A DNA stretch of 42,859 nucleotides from Candidatus Hodarchaeum mangrovi (GTDB lineage: Archaea; Asgardarchaeota; Heimdallarchaeia; Hodarchaeales; Hodarchaeaceae): contig JAEOUE010000298.1 in the NCBI GenBank assembly GCA_016839515.1, positions 1 through 42,859 of the forward strand, in the 5' to 3' direction. Shown here in pieces: positions 8,258-15,638 of this stretch. A program made the translations under genes and the position numbers. The first letter of the stretch is position 1, and each line of letters begins with the position of its first letter. The notes under the pieces were generated by a model. The model had not been told where the DNA came from, did not search any database, and was given only the letters and a program-made list of their open reading frames with translations.

Positions 8258-9480
8258 TTATCCACTTTAGTTATCTCTCTTGTTAATATCGTTGCATAAA
8301 CTCCCCTAGGAAGACTAAAAGAGACATTTATTTCATTTGTACCATTGATCGTATTAATTTTTAAATCAGTTATCAAGATTTTTGCTTTTCTCATTGACCC
8401 CTTAGATCGTAATTTTTTATCTAAGGATTTAAAATCAGCTAATGCTATAGAATCTGTTTCTAGAATTGTAATTAAATTATTCCATATAACATTAGGGAAA
8501 CTACTAGAAGAAGTACCATAACCAGGAAGAGGTAGCTCTGTTCTAGTGGTAATTTCATGATTAACATCTAGGAGAGAATTCAAGACTAAATTAAAAACAT
8601 AAGATTGGTAAGCAGAAATTGATAAACGAAGAAATGAAGAAGGAAGTTTACTTACAATTTGTTTAGAAGACCTATTCTTTACTAATCCTGTTAATAAAGT
8701 CTTTTCGATACGATATTTTGCAGGAAAAGAAAAGAGAATCTCCTTTGGATCAGATCCATTTAGGAAATTTTGACGAAGTTGGGAAATAAACGAGGATTCA
8801 AGAGGGCTTGTCTTACCAATGTATTCATAAATTAGTTCTTCATAATCTCTTTGTATTAGATATTTCCCAATATTATGAAGAACTGGCCTAACACTACCAA
8901 AGCGTTGTTTCCCAAAATAATTCAATAATCCAGAAGTATTTAGAGTTTTGATTAAAAAATTCCATTCAAATTTACTGGGATTTCGGTTTATATCTTTAAT
9001 TTGAATGTCAAAGAGATTTCCAGAGAGATCTCCGATCTTTACCCCAAATTTTTGGCGAATGGGATTAATTAATTGTAAATTGGAGATTGAGAGAGAAGAA
9101 AATTGGGAAAAATTTGTACCCCAAAGTGAGATCCTTTGGTATGTTTTGGCTTTAGCATCTTTCAAGCCTGCATAACCAATATCTTTCTCTGGTATCTTTA
9201 AAGCCTGTGAAATTCGTTTAATAGCTGTAAAAGTGTCAATTCCTGATTTAACTAAGACACAATGTGTATACATCCCTCCTAAAGAAGGCCCTAATTCTGA
9301 ACCATCCTTAATAGGAATACCATTAGGAAGAATTTCATAAACAATAAAATCTTCTTCAGTCTGTTTAATTTTTCCTCCTGTACCCTTAAAAAAAGGAACG
9401 GAAAAATAAAGAATTCCAACAGAAAGAGATGCGTTAAAATCCTTTAAATCATTTGAAAAAATCGTCATAGGCCCCAGCAT
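8254..9480 (-). CDS. truD: tRNA pseudouridine synthase D
   Basis: This 408-residue enzyme belongs to the TruD/Pus7 family, which makes pseudouridine 13 in tRNA and other sites in archaea and eukaryotes. The catalytic motif GYAGLKDAKAKTYQ carries the nucleophile Asp108, and NYFGKQRFGS marks the family-typical second motif. An ATG at 9468 is a possible alternative start. With the ATG at 9480 the gene overlaps the 3' end of uL11 by 32 bp, so it is almost certainly the second gene of a uL11-truD transcript. The length is normal for archaeal TruD. Confidence 0.92.
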   Translation of the reverse strand: MLGPMTIFSNDLKDFNASLSVGILYFSVPFFKGTGGKIKQTEEDFIVYEILPNGIPIKDGSELGPSLGGMYTHCVLVKSGIDTFTAIKRISQALKIPEKDIGYAGLKDAKAKTYQRISLWGTNFSQFSSLSISNLQLINPIRQKFGVKIGDLSGNLFDIQIKDINRNPSKFEWNFLIKTLNTSGLLNYFGKQRFGSVRPVLHNIGKYLIQRDYEELIYEYIGKTSPLESSFISQLRQNFLNGSDPKEILFSFPAKYRIEKTLLTGLVKNRSSKQIVSKLPSSFLRLSISAYQSYVFNLVLNSLLDVNHEITTRTELPLPGYGTSSSSFPNVIWNNLITILETDSIALADFKSLDKKLRSKGSMRKAKILITDLKINTINGTNEINVSFSLPRGVYATILTREITKVDN

Positions 9481-9922
9481 CGATGGATTTTAATATTAAT
9501 TTTGGTTCTTCTCCATCAACGGTTAATCCGATTGAAGTACAGGTACCTACAACTTCTTTGACAGCAGATCGTAAATTAAAAGAAAGCATTGCATCCTGTT
9601 TCATCTTAGCAACCTTTATTACTTGTTTAAATTCGAGATTCCCCGCTTTTTCTGTTTTGGGAGAACCACTGCCCTTTGCGATACCTGCTTCACTTATAAG
9701 TAAAGAAGAGGTAGGAGGAATACCGACTGAGATTGTAAAGTTTCTGTTATCATCAACTTCAATTGAAACTGGAACTTTCATTCCTTTAAACTGTTGGGTC
9801 TGCTTATTAATTTCTTCGATGACTGCTTTAATATTCACGCCTAAAGGACCTAATGCAGGACCTAGAGGGGGTCCTGGAGAAGCTTGTCCTGCATCAACTA
9901 ATGCTTCGACTATCTTTGCCAA
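9449..9922 (-). CDS. rpl11: Ribosomal protein uL11
   Basis: At 157 residues, it binds the GTPase-associated region of 23S rRNA at the base of the stalk. The N-terminal AGQASPGPPLGPALGPLGVN segment is the signature of the family, and the C-terminal rRNA-binding domain runs from about residue 70. It is transcribed away from uL1, which is unusual because uL11 normally directly precedes uL1. The roughly 220-bp spacer between them must hold two divergent promoters. Confidence 0.97.
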   Translation of the reverse strand: MAKIVEALVDAGQASPGPPLGPALGPLGVNIKAVIEEINKQTQQFKGMKVPVSIEVDDNRNFTISVGIPPTSSLLISEAGIAKGSGSPKTEKAGNLEFKQVIKVAKMKQDAMLSFNLRSAVKEVVGTCTSIGLTVDGEEPKLILKSIDAGAYDDFFK

Positions 9923-10143
9923 TTATAACACCCAATAATAAAATATGTAAATTTTTTAATTCTAAATATAGTTATAAGTCGATTTCATTCGAGTTCAATT
10001 AAAAAAATTAAACTTATTTATTTCTAGAAGCTAAATTCCTTTTAGATCAAACCTCAAAACACACAAAAGACTAAGCTAAAAACCCTAGATCCAACAGAAA
10101 AATCAAATTTAAATCAATTTTAATTAGTAGAAGGGTATTTTGA

Positions 10144-10806
10144 ATGTCTTATTCACCAAATCAATTGGAGACAGCGATATCTGAAGCGAAATTGAAAAGC
10201 ACTGAAAGAAAACAAAGAAAATTCGTTGAAACAGTAGAATTGTCAATTGGGCTTCGTGATATTGATCTGAAAAATCCTGCAAATCGAATAAATATAGAAG
10301 CACTGGTTCCTAATGATTTGGGAGGTAGCACTTCAAGTGTTGCCGTTTTTGCTGATGGAGATATTGCTATCAAGTCAAAAGAATCAGGCTTACCGACCTT
10401 TGGAAAAGATGATATTGAACAACTTTCTAAAGAACCAAAGAGAGTCAAGAATCTGGCAAATGATTATGAATATTTTCTTGCTGAACCTCCTCTAATGGCA
10501 ATAGTAGCACGTTTCTTGGGGAAAATTCTGGGTCCAAGAGGAAAAATGCCCAAACCTCTCCCACCAAGAGTAGAAATTGACAAATTTGTTGAAAGGTATA
10601 ATCGAACGGTTAAACTACGAATTAAAGCGACTCCAGTTATTAATGTCAAGGTAGGAAAAGTTACTCAGAGCAATAAAAAACTTGCAGAAAATGCAAATGC
10701 TATATTACAAACATTAACAACAAAATTACCTAAAGGGGCTCAACATATAAGAGCTATCCATTTTAAAACCACGATGGGACCATCTGTTAAGGCAGAGAGG
10801 AATTGA
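10144..10806 (+). CDS. rpl1: Ribosomal protein uL1
   Basis: This 220-residue large-subunit protein forms the L1 stalk at the tRNA exit side. The central segment with [14 protein letters not shown] is diagnostic. In many archaea uL1 also represses its own operon by binding a leader that mimics its rRNA site; I found no clear mimic in the leader here. It is the first gene of a tightly packed plus-strand run (eL39, eL31, aIF6, eL20, PfdA, FtsY), replacing the usual uL1-uL10-uL12 order. Confidence 0.96.
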   Translation: MSYSPNQLETAISEAKLKSTERKQRKFVETVELSIGLRDIDLKNPANRINIEALVPNDLGGSTSSVAVFADGDIAIKSKESGLPTFGKDDIEQLSKEPKRVKNLANDYEYFLAEPPLMAIVARFLGKILGPRGKMPKPLPPRVEIDKFVERYNRTVKLRIKATPVINVKVGKVTQSNKKLAENANAILQTLTTKLPKGAQHIRAIHFKTTMGPSVKAERN

Positions 10807-10811
10807 GAACA

Positions 10812-10967
10812 ATGGCAAGATACAAACCTTTTCCAAAGAAAATTCGTTTAGGAAGAAAAGCAAAATCAAATCAAACAGTTCCAACTTGGGTGATATTAAA
10901 AACTTCTAGACAAGTAACAACCCATCCAAAACGGAGACGTTGGCGTTCTTCGAAAATAAAACCATAG
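10812..10967 (+). CDS. rpl39e: Ribosomal protein eL39
   Basis: This is a 51-residue, very basic protein. Translation of the ATG at 10812 gives [18 protein letters not shown], a central VPTWVILKT and a C-terminal [15 protein letters not shown], the full eL39 pattern (MARYKP...K...RRWR...K). It lines the polypeptide exit tunnel. It begins 5 nt after uL1 and ends 13 nt before eL31, so it is inside the operon. Confidence 0.96.
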   Translation: MARYKPFPKKIRLGRKAKSNQTVPTWVILKTSRQVTTHPKRRRWRSSKIKP

Positions 10968-10980
10968 GAAGGAAATTTTT

Positions 10981-11262
10981 ATGAGTGAAACATCATCTGA
11001 TTCTATTATTGAAGAAAGAATTTATACCGTACCTTTCAGCAAAGTTATCTACGGGCGACGAATTCCTCGTTCTAAAAGAACCCCGCGTGCGATGAGACAT
11101 CTTCGGGAGTTTGTAAAACGACATCTAAGGTGTGAGGATGTTCTTATAGATTCGCAGGTAAATGAACATATGTGGGCTCGTGGGATCCAAAAACCACCTA
11201 AAAAAATTCGAATAAGAGTTGTTAAAACTGAAGAAGACATTGTTACCGTCTTCTTAGGATAA
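10981..11262 (+). CDS. rpl31e: Ribosomal protein eL31
   Basis: This 93-residue large-subunit protein sits near the tunnel exit. The core runs IYTVPFSKVIYGRRIPRSKR and includes the conserved RGIQKPPKKIRIRV strand that follows the tryptophan of the MWARG segment. AGGAAGG lies 8 nt upstream of the ATG. The order eL39-eL31-aIF6 is the usual archaeal one. Confidence 0.95.
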   Translation: MSETSSDSIIEERIYTVPFSKVIYGRRIPRSKRTPRAMRHLREFVKRHLRCEDVLIDSQVNEHMWARGIQKPPKKIRIRVVKTEEDIVTVFLG

Positions 11263-11319
11263 TATTCGAAATAATATCATCCTTTCTTTTTATATTTGTT
11301 TCATTTTGGAGTTATTAGA

Positions 11320-11997
11320 ATGGAAATAGAATATTTAGAGTATTTAGGAAGCATTCACATTGGAGTAGCCATTCTCTGTACAGAAAATTTCTCTTTTGTA
11401 CCTAATAACTCTACTCACCAAATGAAATCTCTAGTAGAAAATATTACGAAAACGAATGTGATTGAACTCTCTGAATATATTATTGGTTCGTTAATGGTTG
11501 GTAATTCCCATGGATTTGTGGTTTCAAATGTTATCACACAAGAAGTTCTTAAAAAAATCCAAACTACCAATCTAACAGTATATCAGGCTCCTGAATTTTT
11601 TGCCTTTGGAAATGTTGTTTTAACAAATGACTTTGGAGGTATTATTTCTCCTATTATTCCTCCCAAAATTCGAAAACAGATAAGTGAAACATTAAATATC
11701 CCTTTAGAAACACGAACATTAGCAAAATCCGATCTTGTTGGTAGCTTGGCCTACGTTACAAATTATGGAGGTTTAATTACACCCCTAGCTGAAGAAGAAG
11801 AGGTAGCCGAGATTAAAGATATCTTACATCTCAAAGAAATAGGAGTTGGGAGTATCAATAGAGGATCAGAATTTGTAGCTAGTGGAATTGTAGGAAATAC
11901 TAAAGGAATACTTATAGGACGAGAAACAACTGGGATTGAGATAATGGAAATTACTCGATGTTTCATAAAGCCAGAAGGGGGAGAAGTTGGAGCTTAA
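11320..11997 (+). CDS. eif6: Translation initiation factor aIF6 (60S/50S anti-association factor)
   Basis: The 225-residue protein has the five-fold beta-alpha pentein repeat of eIF6. It binds the large subunit at uL14 and blocks joining of the small subunit. Recurrent segments such as VGNSHGFVVS, TNDFGGIISP, TNYGGLITP and VGNTKGILIG mark successive blades. I prefer the ATG at 11320 (MEIEYLEYLG) over an in-frame codon at 11296, because TGGAG lies at proper distance and family members begin there. It sits between eL31 and eL20 as in most archaea. Confidence 0.94.
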   Translation: MEIEYLEYLGSIHIGVAILCTENFSFVPNNSTHQMKSLVENITKTNVIELSEYIIGSLMVGNSHGFVVSNVITQEVLKKIQTTNLTVYQAPEFFAFGNVVLTNDFGGIISPIIPPKIRKQISETLNIPLETRTLAKSDLVGSLAYVTNYGGLITPLAEEEEVAEIKDILHLKEIGVGSINRGSEFVASGIVGNTKGILIGRETTGIEIMEITRCFIKPEGGEVGA

Positions 11998-12066
11998 CGA
12001 ATTATTATAAGGATTCCTGAAAACAGGATAAAACAGAAAGAAATATCGAAAAGAAGGTGAAAGAAT

Positions 12067-12333
12067 TTGAATAATAACCAAAAGGTTCAAATTTTTCGAA
12101 TATCAGGTTCATTTAAAAAAAAGAAACAACTTTCAAATTTTTCTAAGGAATTTTGTGCTTTAACAGAAGAACAAGCTAGGGAAAAACTTTTTACTGAACT
12201 TGGAAGCCGAAATAGGCTAAAAAGACGTCAAATTCGAATTGATTCTATTCTTAAGATTACTCCCCAAGAAGTCACGAATCCCTTTATTCAAAAGCTGATA
12301 AGTACTGAATTTAAAATCCCTTATGAGGAATGA
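12067..12333 (+). CDS. rplX: Ribosomal protein eL20 (L18a/LX)
   Basis: The 88-residue protein carries the eL20 pattern: an N-terminal IFRISGSF strand, a middle ELGSRNRLKRRQIRIDSI and a short acidic end. The start is TTG at 12067, with GGTGA six bases upstream; no ATG or GTG fits. It is followed after 3 nt by prefoldin alpha, in the conserved archaeal order aIF6-eL20-PfdA-FtsY. Confidence 0.9.
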   Translation: MNNNQKVQIFRISGSFKKKKQLSNFSKEFCALTEEQAREKLFTELGSRNRLKRRQIRIDSILKITPQEVTNPFIQKLISTEFKIPYEE

Positions 12334-12336
12334 TAA

Positions 12337-12783
12337 ATGGCTCAAGCTCCATTGACTGAAGAAGTCCTCAACAAAATTAGAACATTACAAGCTGAAATTG
12401 ACCAAATTCAAGCAAGTCTTGGGACAATTGAGCAGCAACTTGCAATTTTAGGAAATGCTATTGAATCATTACAAGATGCAATAAATATACATGATGTTCT
12501 AAAAACAAAGGTTTCAGGAGATGAAATTCTAATTCCAATTGGAGGAGCTTGCTATATTAGATGCAGAATTGAAGACCCTAATGAAATCTTCTTATCCTTA
12601 GGTTCAGGAGTTTCAATGGAAACAGATTTACAAATTGCGAAAACCAGAACTTTAAACCAGATGGAAAATATCCAGAAGAGCTCAGTGCAATTACAAAATC
12701 AATATTCTCAATTTTCACAGCTGCTAGAAACGAAAAGAGAAAACCTTGTGACCCTAGCTCAACAATATGGAATAATACAATGA
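12337..12783 (+). CDS. pfdA: Prefoldin subunit alpha
   Basis: The 148-residue protein has two long coiled-coil helices (about residues 5-50 and 95-145) joined by a beta-hairpin region (DEILIPIGGACYIRCRI), the layout of the alpha subunit of the hexameric co-chaperone that passes unfolded proteins to the thermosome. The length is typical, and the position between eL20 and FtsY is the normal archaeal one. Confidence 0.92.
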   Translation: MAQAPLTEEVLNKIRTLQAEIDQIQASLGTIEQQLAILGNAIESLQDAINIHDVLKTKVSGDEILIPIGGACYIRCRIEDPNEIFLSLGSGVSMETDLQIAKTRTLNQMENIQKSSVQLQNQYSQFSQLLETKRENLVTLAQQYGIIQ

Positions 12784-12860
12784 TTTATTTCAATCAAAAA
12801 TTTCTTAAACAGGGGGAGAAAACAAAATAATGCTTCTTTTAAAAAAATAGGCGGTTTAAG

Positions 12861-13784
12861 ATGGTATCTTTGAGAAAGGGTCTGAACGGATTATTTGAAC
12901 GAGTTTCTTCTTATGAATTAAATGAAAACAATATTAGAAAAGCAATTCGTGAATTTGAATTACTTTTAATAGCAAATGACGTATCATTATCAGTAGCTAA
13001 ACAAATTTCTAAAAAATTAACTGATCAAATGCTTGGTAAAAGGGCAAAACGATTTAGTGATTTATCAAAAAGACTACGTGAGCTTTCAAAACCAATTATT
13101 CTGGAAATAATTACTCCTAAAGAATTTATTGACCCTTTAGAATTAATTTTAAATTATAAATCTAATAAAGAGCAATTGGAAAAGAAGAGACCTGTAGTAT
13201 TTTTGTTTTTAGGAATAAATGGAACAGGAAAAACTACTACAATCGCAAAATTTGCATATCTACTAAAATCGAAAGGATTTAAAGTGATAATTGCAGCTAG
13301 TGATACATTTCGTTCAGGAGCACAGGAACAACTAAAAATTCATGCAGACAAGGTTGGTGTAAAAATTATCACAGGCAAGTATGGAAGCGATTCAGCTGCT
13401 GTGGCGTTTGATGCTATATCACATGCAACATCGAAATTTGCAGATGGTGTAATAATTGATACTTCAGGGCGAATGGCAGTAAATAAAGATTTAATGGAAG
13501 AGATGAAAAAAATTATCAGGGTTACTACTCCAGATTATAACTTTCTTGTTATAGAAGCTCTAGCAGGAAATGATGCGACCGAGCAAGCAAGGATTTTCAG
13601 TGAAAATATCCCTTTAAATGGAATAATATTAACAAAATTGGATGCAGATGCTAGAGTTGGAGCACTTCTTTCTGTAACCTATATAACGCAAGGTCTTCCA
13701 GTTGTATATCTAGGAACAGGTCAAGAATATAAGGATTTAGAGCGATTTAATCCAGAAAAATATGTAGAATCACTTTTAAAATAA
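12861..13784 (+). CDS. ftsY: Signal recognition particle receptor FtsY
   Basis: This 307-residue SRP GTPase comprises an N domain (about 1-105) and a G domain. Motifs are the P-loop GINGTGKTTT (118-127, Lys124), DTFRSGAQEQL, IDTSGR, TKLDADARVG and the C-terminal DLERFNPEKYVESLL. It docks SRP-bound ribosomes at the membrane. Three positions depart from the usual FtsY consensus: DTAGR is DTSGR, AKGG is ARVG, and there is no acidic N-terminal extension. It is the last gene of the plus-strand run and converges on uL10 with a 7-bp gap. Confidence 0.93.
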   Translation: MVSLRKGLNGLFERVSSYELNENNIRKAIREFELLLIANDVSLSVAKQISKKLTDQMLGKRAKRFSDLSKRLRELSKPIILEIITPKEFIDPLELILNYKSNKEQLEKKRPVVFLFLGINGTGKTTTIAKFAYLLKSKGFKVIIAASDTFRSGAQEQLKIHADKVGVKIITGKYGSDSAAVAFDAISHATSKFADGVIIDTSGRMAVNKDLMEEMKKIIRVTTPDYNFLVIEALAGNDATEQARIFSENIPLNGIILTKLDADARVGALLSVTYITQGLPVVYLGTGQEYKDLERFNPEKYVESLLK

Positions 13785-13790
13785 TATAAG

Positions 13791-13804
13791 TTTAAATATT
13801 TAAA
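13791..13804. terminator. Candidate terminator palindrome between ftsY and uL10
   Basis: TTTAAATATTTAAA is a perfect 14-bp palindrome that covers the stop codon of uL10 and lies 6 bp after ftsY. With U-rich transcript on both sides it could end transcription from either direction. The evidence is position and sequence only. Confidence 0.35.
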
Positions 13805-14700
13805 TTAGGATCCTTTTCAGTTAATTTTTTCTTAAGGAGAGTCGCTTGGTTTGTAGTTTTAATAAGGAGCATTCCAATAGTATTTTCCGTGATATAACCA
13901 ACTTCAACGGATAAAGCCATAGCTTGAGCAAAAGCTTTTCCTAACAATACAGGAACTGTTTCTTTAGAGAGATATGATATTTTAGGATGAATTGCAAGGG
14001 AAAATGCCTGAGCATAAGCCTGTTGTAAGTCAGAAATAATTTTACTATCATCAACATCCAGGACACTACCATCAAGTATCTCCCCATTCTCAAATACAAA
14101 ATTTAATTTTAATCCAACTTTAAAGGGGAGAATACCTAATCGCGCAAGTATAGCTGCGTGAGTTTCAGAAACAGTTTCTCCAATCGATAAAACCTTAGTA
14201 GTCTTTATAATTCGAATTTTACCTTTTTCAATACGGGTTTGAATCCCTAATGATCCTAAATCACTTATTATTGGCCCAGGATCGAGATTTGTAGATCCTT
14301 CTTGAACGTATACTTCAACAGGAGAAACTTGACCTACTTTCGCAGGAGCAGGAACCTGATTCTGATTTAAAAATTTTTGAAGTGTGAAAGGATTTGAATT
14401 TGTAAATATTAAAGCACACGACCCTACAATATGAGGAATAAAATTCTTAATTTCCTTATTAGATTTATTTGCAACATTACCAAATGCCAGTGATTTTAAG
14501 GTATTTTTTGCAACTTTTATAACTGCTTGAACATCTCCTGACCTCATTGAAGATCGAATACCTTGAAGTGCTTTGGAACTTATCCCACTTAAATCAGCGA
14601 GACCAATAACTGAATATTTGGTTGCAAGATCAACTATTGCATTCACTTGGTCAACTTTTTTATTATTCAATTTTTTTTCTTCTACTATTACAGCTGCCAT
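13792..14700 (-). CDS. rpl10: Ribosomal protein uL10 (stalk protein P0), without the usual acidic tail
   Basis: The protein of about 302 residues anchors the stalk that recruits translation GTPases. The N-terminal rRNA-binding domain (VIGLADLSGISSKALQGIR) and the inserted archaeal/eukaryotic domain (GPIISDLGSLGIQTRIEKGKI) are both present, then the helical region that binds uL12 dimers. It ends KKKLTEKDPNLNI and lacks the acidic linker and terminal hydrophobic motif that normally close P0. The ATG at 14700 is preceded by GGTGG; in-frame GTG and TTG codons lie just upstream. The usual neighbour uL12 is absent from the window. Confidence 0.93.
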   Translation of the reverse strand: MAAVIVEEKKLNNKKVDQVNAIVDLATKYSVIGLADLSGISSKALQGIRSSMRSGDVQAVIKVAKNTLKSLAFGNVANKSNKEIKNFIPHIVGSCALIFTNSNPFTLQKFLNQNQVPAPAKVGQVSPVEVYVQEGSTNLDPGPIISDLGSLGIQTRIEKGKIRIIKTTKVLSIGETVSETHAAILARLGILPFKVGLKLNFVFENGEILDGSVLDVDDSKIISDLQQAYAQAFSLAIHPKISYLSKETVPVLLGKAFAQAMALSVEVGYITENTIGMLLIKTTNQATLLKKKLTEKDPNLNI

Positions 14701-14833
14701 CACGGCCACCAATAATTTTATCCTTGTTCAGCTAGATCTCGCCAGCCAATATTCCACGAGATAATTATTTGACATCTAGGCGGTTATTTTATAGTATTAA
14801 TAAGTTAGGCTATGACGTGAGAATTAAACTACT

Positions 14834-14860
14834 TAATGTTCTAAAGCACATAGAACATTA
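14834..14860 (-). promoter_or_regulatory. Perfect 10-bp hairpin between spt5 and uL10
   Basis: TAATGTTCTA and TAGAACATTA form a perfect 10-bp stem with a 7-nt loop, inside the 204-bp spacer after spt5 and before uL10. It could be a processing or termination site for the secE-spt5 transcript or a control element in the uL10 leader. No uridine run follows it directly, so a simple terminator is not the obvious reading. Confidence 0.4.
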
Positions 14861-14904
14861 TAAGTCCAAATCTAGGAAGAATAATCAAATTTTGCTATAT
14901 GAAA

Positions 14905-15402
14905 CTAGAAGAGAGAATCAGAAGCTTCCTCTTCTTCACTCGCTTGGATCAGTTTTACTGAATCTGCATGTAAAACAATAGGAATTGTAACACTGCTTGT
15001 TAATAAATCGACTGTAATTTCCTCTCTTGCAGTATAAATAGATGAAATTTTAGCTCTACTTCCTTTGAAGGGGCCATCTACAATTTCAACAATGTCTCCT
15101 TTCTTGAGGCCTTCAATAACTGGAGTTGGTGCTAATTGATTTTCTAATTCAGAAACAGGAACTCTCCCCACTTGTTTCCCTATGTAATGAGCGGACTCAA
15201 CAACACTTGTTATATCTTGAACATCACCTTCAATAAAAATATAGCCATCTATCTCCGTAACTAATACGGCTTTAATATCCAAGTTATTCAACTCTGCACG
15301 ACTTGCTATTGCTTCAGCCACATTGAACTCCTGTCCTTTCTTAACTTTAAAACAATAAATCCCGATTTTATCAAACAAAATTGTCACCGTTCCAAGTCCC
15401 AT
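14905..15402 (-). CDS. spt5: Transcription elongation factor Spt5 (NusG family)
   Basis: The 165-residue protein consists of an NGN domain (about 10-85, with FKVKKGQEFNVAEAIASRA and the VLVTEIDGYIFIEG strand) and a C-terminal KOW domain (LKKGDIVEIVDGPFKGSRAKISSI). It clamps RNA polymerase across the cleft with Spt4. The short acidic C-terminal end is typical. It follows secE with an 18-bp gap, the standard archaeal secE-spt5 pair. Confidence 0.95.
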   Translation of the reverse strand: MGLGTVTILFDKIGIYCFKVKKGQEFNVAEAIASRAELNNLDIKAVLVTEIDGYIFIEGDVQDITSVVESAHYIGKQVGRVPVSELENQLAPTPVIEGLKKGDIVEIVDGPFKGSRAKISSIYTAREEITVDLLTSSVTIPIVLHADSVKLIQASEEEEASDSLF

Positions 15403-15420
15403 TGAGTGATTTTTGGTAAC

Positions 15421-15630
15421 TTAGAGCTGTTCTTGGCGACCAAGAACAGTATAAATTACAATTCGAATAATAAAGGCAATTAAACCCAATATAGCCATCC
15501 CAGCAACTGTAATTTTTATCACAAGAAAAACTTCTGATCTATCCGGTTTTTTAGCCAGCCTTAGGATTCTCATAGCTTTTTTATAGAAACTAGCTGTTCC
15601 CATTCTACTACTATCAATTGACATTTTCAT
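15421..15630 (-). CDS. secE: Protein translocase subunit SecE (Sec61 gamma)
   Basis: At 69 residues, it has an amphipathic cytosolic helix with RILRLAKKPDRSEVF, then one transmembrane segment (about 37-62). The LAKKPxRxE motif is diagnostic for archaeal and eukaryotic SecE. It clamps the two halves of the SecY channel. It starts 8 bp after the rpo2 stop and precedes spt5, so rpo2-secE-spt5 probably form one transcript. ATGs at 15630 and 15624 are both possible. Confidence 0.92.
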   Translation of the reverse strand: MKMSIDSSRMGTASFYKKAMRILRLAKKPDRSEVFLVIKITVAGMAILGLIAFIIRIVIYTVLGRQEQL

Positions 15631-15638
15631 CCCATTAT

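Noticed and set aside
9483..9938. Plus-strand frame of 151 codons opposite uL11
   Set aside because: uL11 on the minus strand is unmistakable; this frame is antisense to it and begins inside truD overlap.
14769..14981. Plus-strand frame of 70 codons between uL10 and spt5
   Set aside because: It overlaps the 3' end of spt5 in antisense and spans the hairpin; no motif.
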